A stretch of DNA of 64,000 nucleotides from JABMQB01 sp963666575 (GCA_963666575.2 CAXXYG010000011.1:1-64000), one strand, 5' to 3'; positions 42,899 through 53,131 are shown, counted from the stretch's first letter. The notes: a model not told the origin generated them from the sequence alone. Numbers and translations are program-made.

Positions 42899-44323
42899 TT
42901 ATTCGAAATAAACAACTTTAATCCTTTTCTGAAGGCCGTCTAATTTTGCATGAACAATATAAGTACCTTTTTTTATTTCTTTGCCAGGATACCAAGTGTT
43001 TGAACCTCCAGGCATACTTTTAATTAAATGGCCCATTAAATCGTAAATACTTATTTCACATAATACGTCAGCATTTATATTGCAGAAACCAGTAAATGGA
43101 TTGGGGTAAACCTCAAATAAAAACTCATCAGGGTCGGGTAAAAATTCTTCAGCATGAGTCACATCAAAGGTTTCTGTTTTATATGCCTCATTTCCCTGGA
43201 AATCATCTACAAAAAGTTCAATTTTATGTGTTCCAGGTTGTAATTTAAGTGTAAAATCCCCGCCACCTTTTTGGTGATACATTAGTGAATCATCTACATT
43301 AATGTAGGCTCGTAATTTTCCTGTATATGGGTAAGTGGTATTTCCTTGCCACATTATTGTTGTTAATTCACCTTCACGTCCAATTTCAAAAGGGCATTCA
43401 AATTCTATGGGAACTACCGGAGCTTCGGACACATAGTGAACACCAAAAAACCGCGTTGTTTCAGCTGGGGCAGGCGGGGTAATTGTTATATCGAGGTAAA
43501 ATTTCCCTGCCCACAGTTCAGGTGAAACAACTATTTCAACAACTAAATCGTTATTTTCAATTAAAAATGCCCCAAACTGAATAAAGGGGTTGTCGAGCGT
43601 ATTAATACTGATTTCTGTTTGCCCCCATTGTTCAGGCGTTTGATTTATTCCTGTAGCAAAAGCTATTGGCCCATTTTCGCCAGGCAAAAATGCGATTAAG
43701 CGGTGTTTATCTTTTTTAATGGGAATTTCGCCCGAATCCTTATCCTGAAGAATGGTTGTTGTGGCTTTTAATTCTGTGGAGTCGTGGGCAGACAAATTGC
43801 CATCGTTGTTATTTGACCCTGAGCCACGCATACAATCATTGGGATTGCTCACCGATTTTGTATCATCAAGCCCGTAAGCATGGCCAAGTTCATGTGTAAC
43901 CAATTCTGTAAGGCTTATGGGTGCATGGTTCGGATTAATTGTAATTTCAGAATGATAAACCCATCCATTTGTATGCTGAGAACGGCATCTTCCTGCTTTA
44001 TTTGCTGGAAGGTCCGGATCTTCTTTAATGACTATTTCTGCCGGTTCGGCCTCTACTTCTTTCATTGGAGGTGTACATCCGGCCCCATTCCAACGAGCAA
44101 TTGCTGTCCTTATGGAGTCTTTTTCTTCATTCGTAAAATCATCGCTGATGTAGACCCTGTTAGTATCACGATTATTGTCCCAGCCTTTAAATCCTTTGAT
44201 AACTTCTTGTGCCGACTTAAGTTTTTGCGATTCGTTTTGTGCCGAACTTGTTAATGCAAACGATGTAAATAGCAAAAAAAATAAACCAGGAAGTAATATA
44301 TTTCCGAAAGTGTAAGGTTTCAT
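42899..44323 (-). CDS. T9SS-secreted matrixin-like metalloprotease
   Basis: This 474-residue protein has a signal peptide (to about residue 28), a matrixin/snapalysin-type metalloprotease domain with zinc motif THELGHAYGLDD (HExxHxxGxxD, aspartate as third ligand) and a methionine turn in NDCMRGSG, an Ig-like middle region, and a C-terminal type A sorting domain (VYPNPFTGFCNINAD, GTYIVHAKLDG). It should cross the outer membrane by type IX secretion and stay on or leave the cell surface. A DSTELKATTTILQ segment is typical of the domain's C-terminal helix. Confidence 0.85.
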   Translation of the reverse strand: MKPYTFGNILLPGLFFLLFTSFALTSSAQNESQKLKSAQEVIKGFKGWDNNRDTNRVYISDDFTNEEKDSIRTAIARWNGAGCTPPMKEVEAEPAEIVIKEDPDLPANKAGRCRSQHTNGWVYHSEITINPNHAPISLTELVTHELGHAYGLDDTKSVSNPNDCMRGSGSNNNDGNLSAHDSTELKATTTILQDKDSGEIPIKKDKHRLIAFLPGENGPIAFATGINQTPEQWGQTEISINTLDNPFIQFGAFLIENNDLVVEIVVSPELWAGKFYLDITITPPAPAETTRFFGVHYVSEAPVVPIEFECPFEIGREGELTTIMWQGNTTYPYTGKLRAYINVDDSLMYHQKGGGDFTLKLQPGTHKIELFVDDFQGNEAYKTETFDVTHAEEFLPDPDEFLFEVYPNPFTGFCNINADVLCEISIYDLMGHLIKSMPGGSNTWYPGKEIKKGTYIVHAKLDGLQKRIKVVYFE

Positions 44324-44602
44324 AACGATTGGTTTTTAGATTTAATGTGTATTACGAATATTAAATAAATTGGTTTATGTAGCTGAACATTAATTTGTTA
44401 TGAATATGTTAAGTAAATGAAGGCATAACATGTGAGGTTTGTCAACAGCATTAAATGCAGAGATTTACGCAGGGAATTAATTATTTCGGGAAAGAACCAA
44501 ATAAAGCTTATTTTTATGATAAAATAACGAGCTTTAATTAAACTTTCGTAAAAGGTTTTTGTTAAATTGAGAAAATAGTATAGTAAATTGTAAAAAAAAC
44601 CA

Positions 44603-47338
44603 ATGGATAAAAATTCACCTGCTGGAAATCTTGAATTTTCTGCTATCGAAGAGTTGTATCAACTATTTCTTAAAAATCCTGAATCGGTCGATAAAAGTTG
44701 GCAACAGTTTTTTGCCGGATTTGAATTAGGGGTAAAACAGTTCCCTATTAAATCAAGTCCTACCTCAATCAAAAATATTGATAAAGAATTTGCCATTTTA
44801 AATCTGATTCACGGTTACCGGCAACGTGGCCATTTATTTACTAAAACCAATCCGGTTCGGGCACGTAGGAAATATTCTCCTACGCTTGATATTGAGAATT
44901 TTGGACTTGGGAAAAGCGATTTATCAAAAGTATTTCAGGCAGGAAATGAAATAGGTATTGGCCCTTCGAAATTAAGTGATATTATTGAACATCTCGAGGC
45001 TACTTATTGCCAGTCCATAGGAGTTGAATATGTATATATGCGAAAGCCAGAAGTAGTAGCATGGCTGAAGCAAAAAATGGAAAGCACAAAAAATTCACAG
45101 GAATTTTCAGATAAAAAGCGGAAGCATTTTTTTTACCATCTGAAGCTGGCTGTAGGATTTGAAAGTTTTATCCACAAAAAATTTGTTGGGCAAAAACGCT
45201 TTTCGCTTGAAGGCGCCGAAAATTTGATTCCTTCGTTAGATGCTGTTATTGAAAGGGGTGCCGAATTAGGAATCGAAGAATTTGTGATTGGAATGGCGCA
45301 CCGTGGCCGCTTAAATGTTTTGGCTAACATCTTGGAAAAACCTTACCAATCTATTTTTAAAGAATTTTATGGCGAAGAATATGAAGATGGCATTGAACTG
45401 GGCGATGTAAAATACCACTTGGGTTTTGAAAATGAGGTTGAGACCGATTTAGGTAAAAAAGTAAATTTACGGTTAATGCCTAATCCATCGCACCTCGAGA
45501 CGGTTGCTTCGCTTGTTCAGGGAATGACACGGTCGCGAATTAATGCAAAATATGGAGGCAATTACAACAAAGTTGCCCCAATTGCCATTCATGGCGATGC
45601 TGCCATTGCAACTCAGGGAATTGTTTATGAGTTAACACAAATGGCCAATTTACCCGGTTATAAAACCGGGGGAACCATTCATTTGGTAATAAATAATCAG
45701 GTAGGTTTTACAACCAATTACCTCGATGCCAGGTCAAGCACGTATTGTACCGATGTTGCTAAAGTAACCCGTTCGCCTGTGTTCCATGTAAATGGCGACG
45801 ATGTAGAAGCATTGGTTTTTACCATAAAAATGGCAATGGAGTTTAGGCAAAAATTTGAGTCGGATGTTTTTATCGATATTTTGTGCTACCGTAAATATGG
45901 CCATAATGAAGGCGATGAACCTCGTTTTACACAGCCTTCGCTGTATAAATCAATTGCAAAACATCCCAATCCGAGAGACATTTATTCTGAAAAGTTGGCT
46001 CAGTTAGGTATTCTCTCAAAAGAGGAATCGCGAAAAGAAATCAAGGATTTTGATAATTACCTTGAAGAGAAGTACAAAGAATCGGAGAAAATTGAAAAAT
46101 TAAAAATACGGGAGTTTTTATTAGAAGATTACGAACAATTTGAATTGCCATCAAAAATAAATTTTACTGATTTTCCATCAACTAAGGTTAATAAAGAAAC
46201 ATTAAAAACCATAGCCGGGCAGATAATTACTTTGCCTTCTGATAAAAACTTCTTTAAAAAAGTACACCGCATTTTGGCCGACCGTAAGATGATGGTTCAT
46301 GATAATAAACTGGATTGGGCAATGGCTGAGTTATTGGCTTATGGCAGCTTGGTAAATGAAGGGCATCCGGTTCGTTTAAGCGGGCAGGATAGTGAACGTG
46401 GGACTTTTGCACACCGGCATGCTTCGTTTGTAATGGAAGATACTGGTGAAAAATATTTCCCATTAAAACATATTTCTGAAAAACAGGCCGATTTTCATGT
46501 GTACAATTCGCCCTTGTCTGAATATGGAGTTTTAGGTTTTGAATACGGTTATGCCCTTGCACAACCAAACGGATTAACTATTTGGGAAGCACAGTTTGGC
46601 GATTTTCATAACGTGGCTCAGGTTATTATTGACCAATATATTGCGTCTGCTTTCGAAAAATGGGGGTTGATGAATGGCCTTGTTTTAATGCTGCCTCACG
46701 GTTACGAAGGGCAGGGGCCTGAACACTCAAGTGCCCGAATCGAGCGCTTTCTGGGTATGGCTGCCAGTAATAGTATGCAAATTGTTATTCCTACAACTCC
46801 TGCCAATTTGTTCCATTTGTTAAGGAGGCAGGTAAAAATGAAAACTCGTATACCTCTGGTAATTTTTACACCTAAAAGTTTGTTACGCCACCCAATGGTT
46901 TTTTCAACACTCGATGAACTGGCAGGCGGACGTTTTTTAGAAGTAATTGACGATAGAATTATCCATCCTGAAAAAATCGAAAAAGTTGTATTCACAACCG
47001 GTAGGTTATATTACGATTTTATAAAACGAAAAGGCGAAGGTGGATTTGATAACATTTCCATTGTTAGGCTCGAGCAAATTTATCCAATACCAATTCATCA
47101 AATTGAAGAAATTATTAAAAAATACTCGAATGCTTCTGAATTAATTTGGGCACAAGATGAACCACAAAATATGGGTGCCTGGCCATTTATTAATCGAAAA
47201 TTGAGTAATTTAAATTTTAAAGTTGTGGCTCGTAAAGAAAGTGCCAGCCCTGCTGGTGGTTTAATGGAACAGCATAAACGACGGTTAAATAAAATTCTGG
47301 AAGAAGTATTTACTGTAAAAGAAACAATAGCCTCTTAA
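44603..47338 (+). CDS. sucA: 2-oxoglutarate dehydrogenase E1
   Basis: This 911-residue thiamine-dependent enzyme decarboxylates 2-oxoglutarate and passes the succinyl group to E2. The N-terminal E2-binding motif (AIEELYQLFLKNPESVDKSW) is typical. The TPP site is shown by FVIGMAHRGRLNVLAN and HGDAAIATQGIVYE, with GHNEGDEPRFTQP later, and a C-terminal transketolase-like domain holds GTFAHRHA and EYGVLGFEYGYAL. sucB follows 11 bases after its stop. No lpd gene is next to it. Confidence 0.97.
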   Translation: MDKNSPAGNLEFSAIEELYQLFLKNPESVDKSWQQFFAGFELGVKQFPIKSSPTSIKNIDKEFAILNLIHGYRQRGHLFTKTNPVRARRKYSPTLDIENFGLGKSDLSKVFQAGNEIGIGPSKLSDIIEHLEATYCQSIGVEYVYMRKPEVVAWLKQKMESTKNSQEFSDKKRKHFFYHLKLAVGFESFIHKKFVGQKRFSLEGAENLIPSLDAVIERGAELGIEEFVIGMAHRGRLNVLANILEKPYQSIFKEFYGEEYEDGIELGDVKYHLGFENEVETDLGKKVNLRLMPNPSHLETVASLVQGMTRSRINAKYGGNYNKVAPIAIHGDAAIATQGIVYELTQMANLPGYKTGGTIHLVINNQVGFTTNYLDARSSTYCTDVAKVTRSPVFHVNGDDVEALVFTIKMAMEFRQKFESDVFIDILCYRKYGHNEGDEPRFTQPSLYKSIAKHPNPRDIYSEKLAQLGILSKEESRKEIKDFDNYLEEKYKESEKIEKLKIREFLLEDYEQFELPSKINFTDFPSTKVNKETLKTIAGQIITLPSDKNFFKKVHRILADRKMMVHDNKLDWAMAELLAYGSLVNEGHPVRLSGQDSERGTFAHRHASFVMEDTGEKYFPLKHISEKQADFHVYNSPLSEYGVLGFEYGYALAQPNGLTIWEAQFGDFHNVAQVIIDQYIASAFEKWGLMNGLVLMLPHGYEGQGPEHSSARIERFLGMAASNSMQIVIPTTPANLFHLLRRQVKMKTRIPLVIFTPKSLLRHPMVFSTLDELAGGRFLEVIDDRIIHPEKIEKVVFTTGRLYYDFIKRKGEGGFDNISIVRLEQIYPIPIHQIEEIIKKYSNASELIWAQDEPQNMGAWPFINRKLSNLNFKVVARKESASPAGGLMEQHKRRLNKILEEVFTVKETIAS

Positions 47339-47349
47339 ATAAAACCAAT

Positions 47350-48587
47350 ATGATTATTGAAATTAAAATACCTACACCCGGAGAATCAATTACAGAGGTT
47401 GAAATTGGCAGTTGGCTGGTTGAAAATGGATCTGTTGTTGAAAAAAAGGGCAGGAAATTGCTGAAGTTGAATCGGATAAAGCAACATTAACTTTAATTGC
47501 TGATGAAGGTGGAAAAATTGATATTAAAGCACTCGAAGGTGATACAGTTGTAGTTGGTTCAGTAGCCTGTACAATAGATACTTCTGTTGCACCTCCTGAA
47601 AAAAAGACGGAAAAAATAGTTAAACCGGCACCAAATACGGCAAATGATGTTCCGGAAAAAAAGGAAGAGAAGGAAACTCAATTACCTGAAGATTCATCGG
47701 TAAAAGTTACATCTGTTGCCAAAGAAATGATGGCGGTGAATAATCTTTCAGTCGATGATATTTTAGCCGGTTTAAAACGAATTGGTAAAAAAGAAGTTAT
47801 TGCTGTGTTGCAGGGCAGTGATTCTCAAGTAGAACCTTCATCGTCAAAACTGAACTCCAGGGAAGTTGACCGTAATAAAATGTCCATGTTACGACGTAAA
47901 TTAAGCGAACGTTTGGTTTCGGTTAAAAACGAAACAGCCATGCTTACAACTTTTAACGAAGTCGACATGAGTTTTGTAATGGATTTACGGAAAATCAATC
48001 AGCAAAAATTTATTGACAAGCATGGTTTTAAGCTTGGTTTTATGTCATTTTTTACCAAAGCAGTCGCCATTGCTGCAAAATTCCATCCTTCGGTAAATTC
48101 CCAGATGGACGGGGAAGAAATTGTTACGCCGCAATTTGTTGATGTGGGTATTGCTGTTTCAACACCCAAAGGTTTGATGGTTCCAATTGTCCGTAATGCT
48201 GAAAGTAAAAGTATTCCAGAAATAGAATTGGAAATTAAACAACTGGCTGAAAAGGCTCGCAATAAAAAAATAACTGTTGAAGAACTTTCGGGAGGAACTT
48301 TTACCATTACCAATGGTGGTGTATTTGGGTCGTTGTTATCAACACCAATTATTAATCCGCCACAATCGGCCATTCTTGGAATGCACAACATTGTTGAGCG
48401 GCCTGTAGCTGTGAATGGGCAAGTGGTTATCCGTCCTATGATGTACATTGCCTTGTCATACGACCACCGTATTATCGACGGGAAAGACTCAGTCGGATTT
48501 TTAGTAAAACTGAAACAGTTACTCGAAAATCCCGCCCAGATGCTAACGGATGGTAAAAAAACTGAAGAACTTTTATTGGGGATATAA
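47350..48587 (+). CDS. sucB: 2-oxoglutarate dehydrogenase E2, frameshifted at A7
   Basis: This is the lipoyl succinyltransferase core of the complex. From the ATG at 47350 the lipoyl domain begins normally (IKIPTPGESITEVEIGSWL), then leaves frame in an A7 run (47441-47447) and stops at 47488. A -1 shift there restores GQEIAEVESDKATL, the lipoyl lysine site, then the peripheral-binding domain (SVAKEMMAVNNLSVDDILAG) and the catalytic domain to 48587 (ALSYDHRIIDGKDSVGFL). The zero-frame codons are GAA AAA AAG, so the site is a perfect A AAA AAG slippery heptamer. It could be programmed shifting, polymerase slippage, or one lost base. The rest of the gene looks healthy and lies in the sucA operon. 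Confidence 0.85.
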
Positions 48588-48611
48588 CTACTATAAAGCG
48601 GTATAAACAAC

Positions 48612-48643
48612 AAAAAAGTCAGGAATAATTCCCTGGCTTTTTT
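48612..48643. terminator. Terminator after sucAB
   Basis: AAAAAAGTCAGG and CCTGGCTTTTTT pair with one wobble around a 7-8 base loop, giving an A-tract, stem and T-tract. It lies 24 bases after the sucB stop and could act in both directions. Confidence 0.85.
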
Positions 48644-48758
48644 GTTATACAACTTTTGTAATAATGAGGATTTTCCTTAGTATTTGTTAATTAAAATTGT
48701 CTCATTTTTGCCCGCTTCAAAAAAACATCATAGTTTATTTTAGAGTTTAAGTAATATT

Positions 48759-48783
48759 AAAGCCGGATTTCCGGCTTTTTTTA
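48759..48783 (+). terminator. Second hairpin terminator
   Basis: AAAGCCGG-ATTT-CCGGCTTT followed by TTTTT makes a compact terminator between sucB and the glycosylasparaginase gene, about 115 bases after the first one. The 314-base gap holds only these two hairpins and the upstream region of the next gene. Confidence 0.8.
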
Positions 48784-48901
48784 CTTTTTAGCTTAATAGT
48801 ATATTATTGCTAAAGCCCACCTGTACCTTATTGTTGATTTTAATATATTTGTTATAAAGTGGGGAATACCATTTTGATTCATTTTTACATATAATTTTAA
48901 A

Positions 48902-49906
48902 ATGATTAATATGACACTTAACAGGCGCAACTTTTTAAAAAATACTTCGGCCGCAATTGTAGGAATGGCTGTATCGAATAACGTTTTTACAAATAATCAA
49001 ATATCAAAAAATTTAGGGCAACCTATTGTTATTTCTACATGGGAGCATGGATTGCCTGCCAATGAAGTTGCCTGGCATGTGTTAACTTCGGGAGGGCATG
49101 CTTTAAATGCTGTTGAAAAAGGAGTGATGGTTCCCGAAGGCGACCCAAATATTATTACTGTTGGTTATGGTGGAATTCCCGATGCCAAAGGGAAGGTAAC
49201 ACTCGATGCCTGTATTATGGATGAAAAAGGCCGGGCCGGTTCGGTGGCTTTTTTACAACATATTAAACACCCAATTTCGGTAGCCCGTTTGGTAATGGAA
49301 AAAACGCCACATGTAATGTTAAGCGGGAAAGGAGCTTTACAATTTGCTTTAGAGAACGGTTTTAAAAAAGAAAAACTCCTGACTCCTGAACGGAAAGCTG
49401 AATGGAAAAAGTGGAAAAAAGAGAACAAACAGCTGAAACCTGTTTTTAATATCGAAAATCAATCGGATAACCACGATACTATTGGTATGATTGCGCTTGA
49501 TTCCGAAGGGCGTTTATGCGGAGCCTGTACCACCAGTGGAATGTCATATAAATTTCATGGACGAGTGGGTGATTCGCCTATTATTGGTGCCGGCCTTTTT
49601 GTCGATGGTGAAGTGGGAGGTGCCGCTGCTACCGGAAGTGGCGAACTTGCTATGAAAACACTGGGCTCTTTTTTAGTGGTTGAATTAATGCGCCAGGGAA
49701 AAACTCCTTTTCAGGCTTGCCGTGAAGCAGTCATCCGAATTACAAAAAAAATACCCGATTACCGCCAACATCAATTGGGTTACATTGCCTTAAATGTGAA
49801 GGGCGAATATGGTGCATTTTGTATTCAACCCGGTTTTAATTATGCTGTAAAAAGCAAAGATTTTACTGGAATGATTAATTCTGATACTTTTTTGAAGTAC
49901 AGGTAA
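48902..49906 (+). CDS. Glycosylasparaginase-like Ntn-hydrolase
   Basis: This 334-residue enzyme matches N4-(beta-N-acetylglucosaminyl)-L-asparaginase, which splits the sugar-asparagine bond of N-glycans. The N-terminus is a Tat-like signal (LNRRNFLKNTSAAIVG). The autocleavage site is SDNHDTIGMIALD, with the threonine near residue 193 as nucleophile; GRVGDSPIIGAGLFVD and AAATGSGELAMKTLG form the substrate site. Export fits a role on host or algal glycopeptides. Starts at 48902 and a few codons later are equivalent. Confidence 0.92.
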   Translation: MINMTLNRRNFLKNTSAAIVGMAVSNNVFTNNQISKNLGQPIVISTWEHGLPANEVAWHVLTSGGHALNAVEKGVMVPEGDPNIITVGYGGIPDAKGKVTLDACIMDEKGRAGSVAFLQHIKHPISVARLVMEKTPHVMLSGKGALQFALENGFKKEKLLTPERKAEWKKWKKENKQLKPVFNIENQSDNHDTIGMIALDSEGRLCGACTTSGMSYKFHGRVGDSPIIGAGLFVDGEVGGAAATGSGELAMKTLGSFLVVELMRQGKTPFQACREAVIRITKKIPDYRQHQLGYIALNVKGEYGAFCIQPGFNYAVKSKDFTGMINSDTFLKYR

Positions 49907-49928
49907 TATATTTAATTATTCCATTTGT

Positions 49929-50030
49929 TCTCGCAAAGAGCGCCAAGAAAGCGCAAAACACGTAAAGAATGTTCAGCAAATAATTTCTTTGCGTTCTCTG
50001 CGTCATAGCCTTTGCACTCTCTGCGTGAAA
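49929..50030. repeat. Imperfect inverted repeat, CGCAAAG/CTTTGCG type
   Basis: The left part (CTCGCAAAGAGCGCCAAG, AGCGCAAAA) is mirrored on the right (TTCTTTGCGTTCTCTGCG, TTTGCACTCTCTGCGTG). Sequences of this pattern are widespread intergenic repeats in bacteria of this group. Its position between two plus-strand genes and its weak tail argue against a simple terminator. Confidence 0.45.
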
Positions 50031-50174
50031 TAGGTTTGTTTAAGTGTTAATCTGCTAACGATCATTTTCTTTTTTAACCATTAAAAAAATCCCTTCTGAT
50101 TCTTGTTTAATTAAAATCATTGATTAAATTACTGTCGTTATATTGATTAAAAAATAATCATTCAGTAATTAAAG

Positions 50175-53114
50175 ATGTATTTAAACTGCCACAGTTATTT
50201 TAGTTTACGTTACGGAACACTTTCAATTGAAAAGCTGGTTGAAGTTGCCAAAACAAATGGTGCGCGGGCAATGGTTTTAACCGATATTAATAATTCAACA
50301 GGTGTGCTCGATTTTGTTTCGGAATGCAAAATTCAGGGAATAAAACCCTTGGCAGGTGTAGAGTTTCGAAATGGGCACTATCCTTTGTATGTTGGCATTG
50401 CCCGGAATAACGAAGGCTTTTTTGAGTTAAACGATTTTCTGAGCCGTCATCTTGTTGAGAAAAAAGCATTTCCGGGAATGCCTCCTTACCTGCCTAATGT
50501 AATTTTTGTTTTTCCTTTTGGAAGCCGGAGAATTGAACAACTCAACGAACATGAATACCTGGGAGTTAAAATCTCAGATTTAAACCGGTTAAAATATATT
50601 CATACCAAAAGTGATTACCGGAAAATGGTTGCCTGGGTACCGGTCACTTTTAGTAATTCCGATGATTATATTTTACACCGCCATTTAAGGGCTATTGATA
50701 ACAATATTTTGCTAAGCAAACTGAATGTGGGTATGGTTGCAAAAAATGATGAAGCAATTATTCAGGAACAAAAAGTGTTGGAATTATTTGCTGATTTTCC
50801 TGAATTGCTCCAAAATTCACGTCGAATTTTGGATGAATGTACCATCGACTTCGATTTTAAATCAATTAAAAACAAACAAACATTTACAAACAGCCGCAAT
50901 GAAGATAAAGTATTACTCGAAAAGCTGGCACTGGACGGTTGGAAATACCGTTATGGTAATAATAAGGAAGCTTTGGATCGTATTCGGCATGAGCTTAAAA
51001 TTATTGATAACCTGGGTTTTTCGTCGTACTTCCTCATAACCTGGGACATTATCAGGTATTCGCTGAACCGGGGATTTTACCACGTTGGGCGGGGGAGTGG
51101 AGCCAACAGTATTGTAGCTTATTGCCTTAAAATTACCGATGTCGACCCCATTGAATTAAACCTCTATTTCGAACGGTTTTTAAATCCAAAACGTACATCG
51201 CCTCCCGATTTTGACATTGATTATTCGTGGAAAGACCGCGACGATGTGCAGGATTATATTTTTAAACGTTATGGTACGAAACACACAGCTTTATTAGGAA
51301 CCATTTCCACATTTCAGGGACGGTCGATTTTACGGGAATTAAGTAAGGTGTATGGCATCCCCAAAAATGAAATTGATGTATTAGTAAATGAACCCGAAAA
51401 TCATGTGTATGAAAACAACCTGACAAAACAGATTTATAAAATTGGGTCGATGATGGCTGATTTCCCCAATAACAGAAGTATCCATGCCGGAGGAATTTTG
51501 ATTTCGGAAAAACCCATAAATTATTACACTGCCCTTGATATGCCTCCCAAAGGCTTGCAAACTACGCAGTGGGACATGTATGTGGCCGAATCGATTGGTT
51601 TTGAAAAAATTGATATACTGAGCCAACGCGGAATTGGCCATATTCAGGAGTGTGTTCAAATTGTCCAGAAAAACAGAGGAGAAAGGGTGGATATTCACAA
51701 TGTCCAGGAGTTTAAACAAAACAAGCAGGTTAAGAAACAACTTAAATCGGGCGAAACCATCGGTTGTTTTTATATTGAAAGCCCTGCCATGCGTGGTTTG
51801 TTAAAAAAATTACGGTGCGATAACTACATCTCGCTCACAGCTGCCAGTTCGATCATACGCCCCGGCGTGGCTAAAAGTGGTATGATGCGCGAATACATCC
51901 AACGGTTTCATAATCACTCAAAAATAAAATACCTGCATCCAGTAATGAAAGAGCAGCTCGAAGAAACATTTGGTGTAATGGTTTATCAGGAGGATGTATT
52001 AAAAGTATGCCACCATTTTGCCGGGCTTGATTTGGCCGATGCCGATGTGCTCCGACGGGCAATGAGTGGTAAATACCGTTCGAAAAAGGAGTTTCAAAAA
52101 ATTGTTGACCGTTTTTTTGATAATTGCAAACAGCGTGGTTATACCGATGAGCTGACCAAAGAAGTGTGGCGGCAAATCGAAAGTTTTGCAGGCTATTCAT
52201 TTTCTAAAGCCCATTCGGCATCGTATGCTGTTGAGAGTTTTCAGAGCCTCTATTTAAAAGCCCATTTCCCGCTGGAATTTATGGTGGCTGTAATGAATAA
52301 TTTTGGTGGTTTTTATCGAACATGGGTATACATGAACGAAGCACGCCGGTGTGGTGCTACCATCGAATTGCCCTGCGTAAATAACAGTGACGTATTAAAT
52401 TCTATTCAGGAAAAAACCATTTATCTGGGATTTGTACTTTTGTCGGGTCTTGAGCGAACTATGGCTGAGGCAATTACTGCCGAACGGCAACAATATGGGG
52501 AATACCGTTCGCTCGACGATTTTATCAGCCGCGTACCGGTTAAAAAAGAACAAATAATTTTACTGATCAGAATTGGTGCCCTTCGTTTTACAGGAAAATC
52601 GAAAGCTAAATTGTTATGGGAAGTACATATGCTTCTCACCAAAAAAAGGACGTTGCAAGTGCAACATCAGTTATTTTCGAAACAGCGTAAGGAGTTTCAG
52701 TTACCAACATTTGATGAAGATCCCATTGAAGCAGTGTACGATGAAATTGAGTTGTTGGATTTTCCTGTATCACTTACCGATTTTGAATTGTTACAAACCA
52801 ATTGGCGGGGGGCTTTTGATGCCAATAACCTGATGTTGCATGTAGGGCAAACCATCAAGTTAGTTGGTTTATTAGTAACAATAAAATACGTACGTACTTC
52901 AAAAGGAGAAGTGATGCATTTTGGCTGTTTCCTCGACCAGAAGGGCGAGTTTTTTGATACTGTTCATTTTCCCAATACATTAAAACAGTACCCGTTTAAA
53001 GGAAGAGGTTTGTATTTGTTATTGGGCAAAATTACTGAAGAATTTGGCCATCCGAATATTGAAATTCTGAAAATGGCCAAATTGCCAATAAAACCCGACC
53101 CTAGAGAAAAGTAG
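50175..53114 (+). CDS. Short DNA polymerase III alpha subunit (DnaE2-like)
   Basis: This 979-residue C-family polymerase has an N-terminal PHP domain (LNCHSYFSLRYGTLS, VLTDINNSTGV), a palm with YHVGRGSGANSIVAYCLKITDVDP and catalytic PDFDIDYSWKDRDD (near residue 344), KAHSASYAVESFQSLY, a helix-hairpin region and an OB domain near the end. It is about 250 residues shorter than replicative DnaE and lacks the C-terminal tau-binding tail. The PHP metal ligands are mostly replaced, so proofreading is unlikely. These features fit the second, mutagenic repair polymerase (DnaE2/ImuC). No imuB or dinB gene is beside it. Confidence 0.85.
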   Translation: MYLNCHSYFSLRYGTLSIEKLVEVAKTNGARAMVLTDINNSTGVLDFVSECKIQGIKPLAGVEFRNGHYPLYVGIARNNEGFFELNDFLSRHLVEKKAFPGMPPYLPNVIFVFPFGSRRIEQLNEHEYLGVKISDLNRLKYIHTKSDYRKMVAWVPVTFSNSDDYILHRHLRAIDNNILLSKLNVGMVAKNDEAIIQEQKVLELFADFPELLQNSRRILDECTIDFDFKSIKNKQTFTNSRNEDKVLLEKLALDGWKYRYGNNKEALDRIRHELKIIDNLGFSSYFLITWDIIRYSLNRGFYHVGRGSGANSIVAYCLKITDVDPIELNLYFERFLNPKRTSPPDFDIDYSWKDRDDVQDYIFKRYGTKHTALLGTISTFQGRSILRELSKVYGIPKNEIDVLVNEPENHVYENNLTKQIYKIGSMMADFPNNRSIHAGGILISEKPINYYTALDMPPKGLQTTQWDMYVAESIGFEKIDILSQRGIGHIQECVQIVQKNRGERVDIHNVQEFKQNKQVKKQLKSGETIGCFYIESPAMRGLLKKLRCDNYISLTAASSIIRPGVAKSGMMREYIQRFHNHSKIKYLHPVMKEQLEETFGVMVYQEDVLKVCHHFAGLDLADADVLRRAMSGKYRSKKEFQKIVDRFFDNCKQRGYTDELTKEVWRQIESFAGYSFSKAHSASYAVESFQSLYLKAHFPLEFMVAVMNNFGGFYRTWVYMNEARRCGATIELPCVNNSDVLNSIQEKTIYLGFVLLSGLERTMAEAITAERQQYGEYRSLDDFISRVPVKKEQIILLIRIGALRFTGKSKAKLLWEVHMLLTKKRTLQVQHQLFSKQRKEFQLPTFDEDPIEAVYDEIELLDFPVSLTDFELLQTNWRGAFDANNLMLHVGQTIKLVGLLVTIKYVRTSKGEVMHFGCFLDQKGEFFDTVHFPNTLKQYPFKGRGLYLLLGKITEEFGHPNIEILKMAKLPIKPDPREK

Positions 53115-53131
53115 AATATTAAGAGTCTTGT

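Noticed and set aside
47999..48652. 217-codon open frame opposite sucB
   Set aside because: It mirrors the conserved E2 catalytic domain and runs through the terminator; not a gene.
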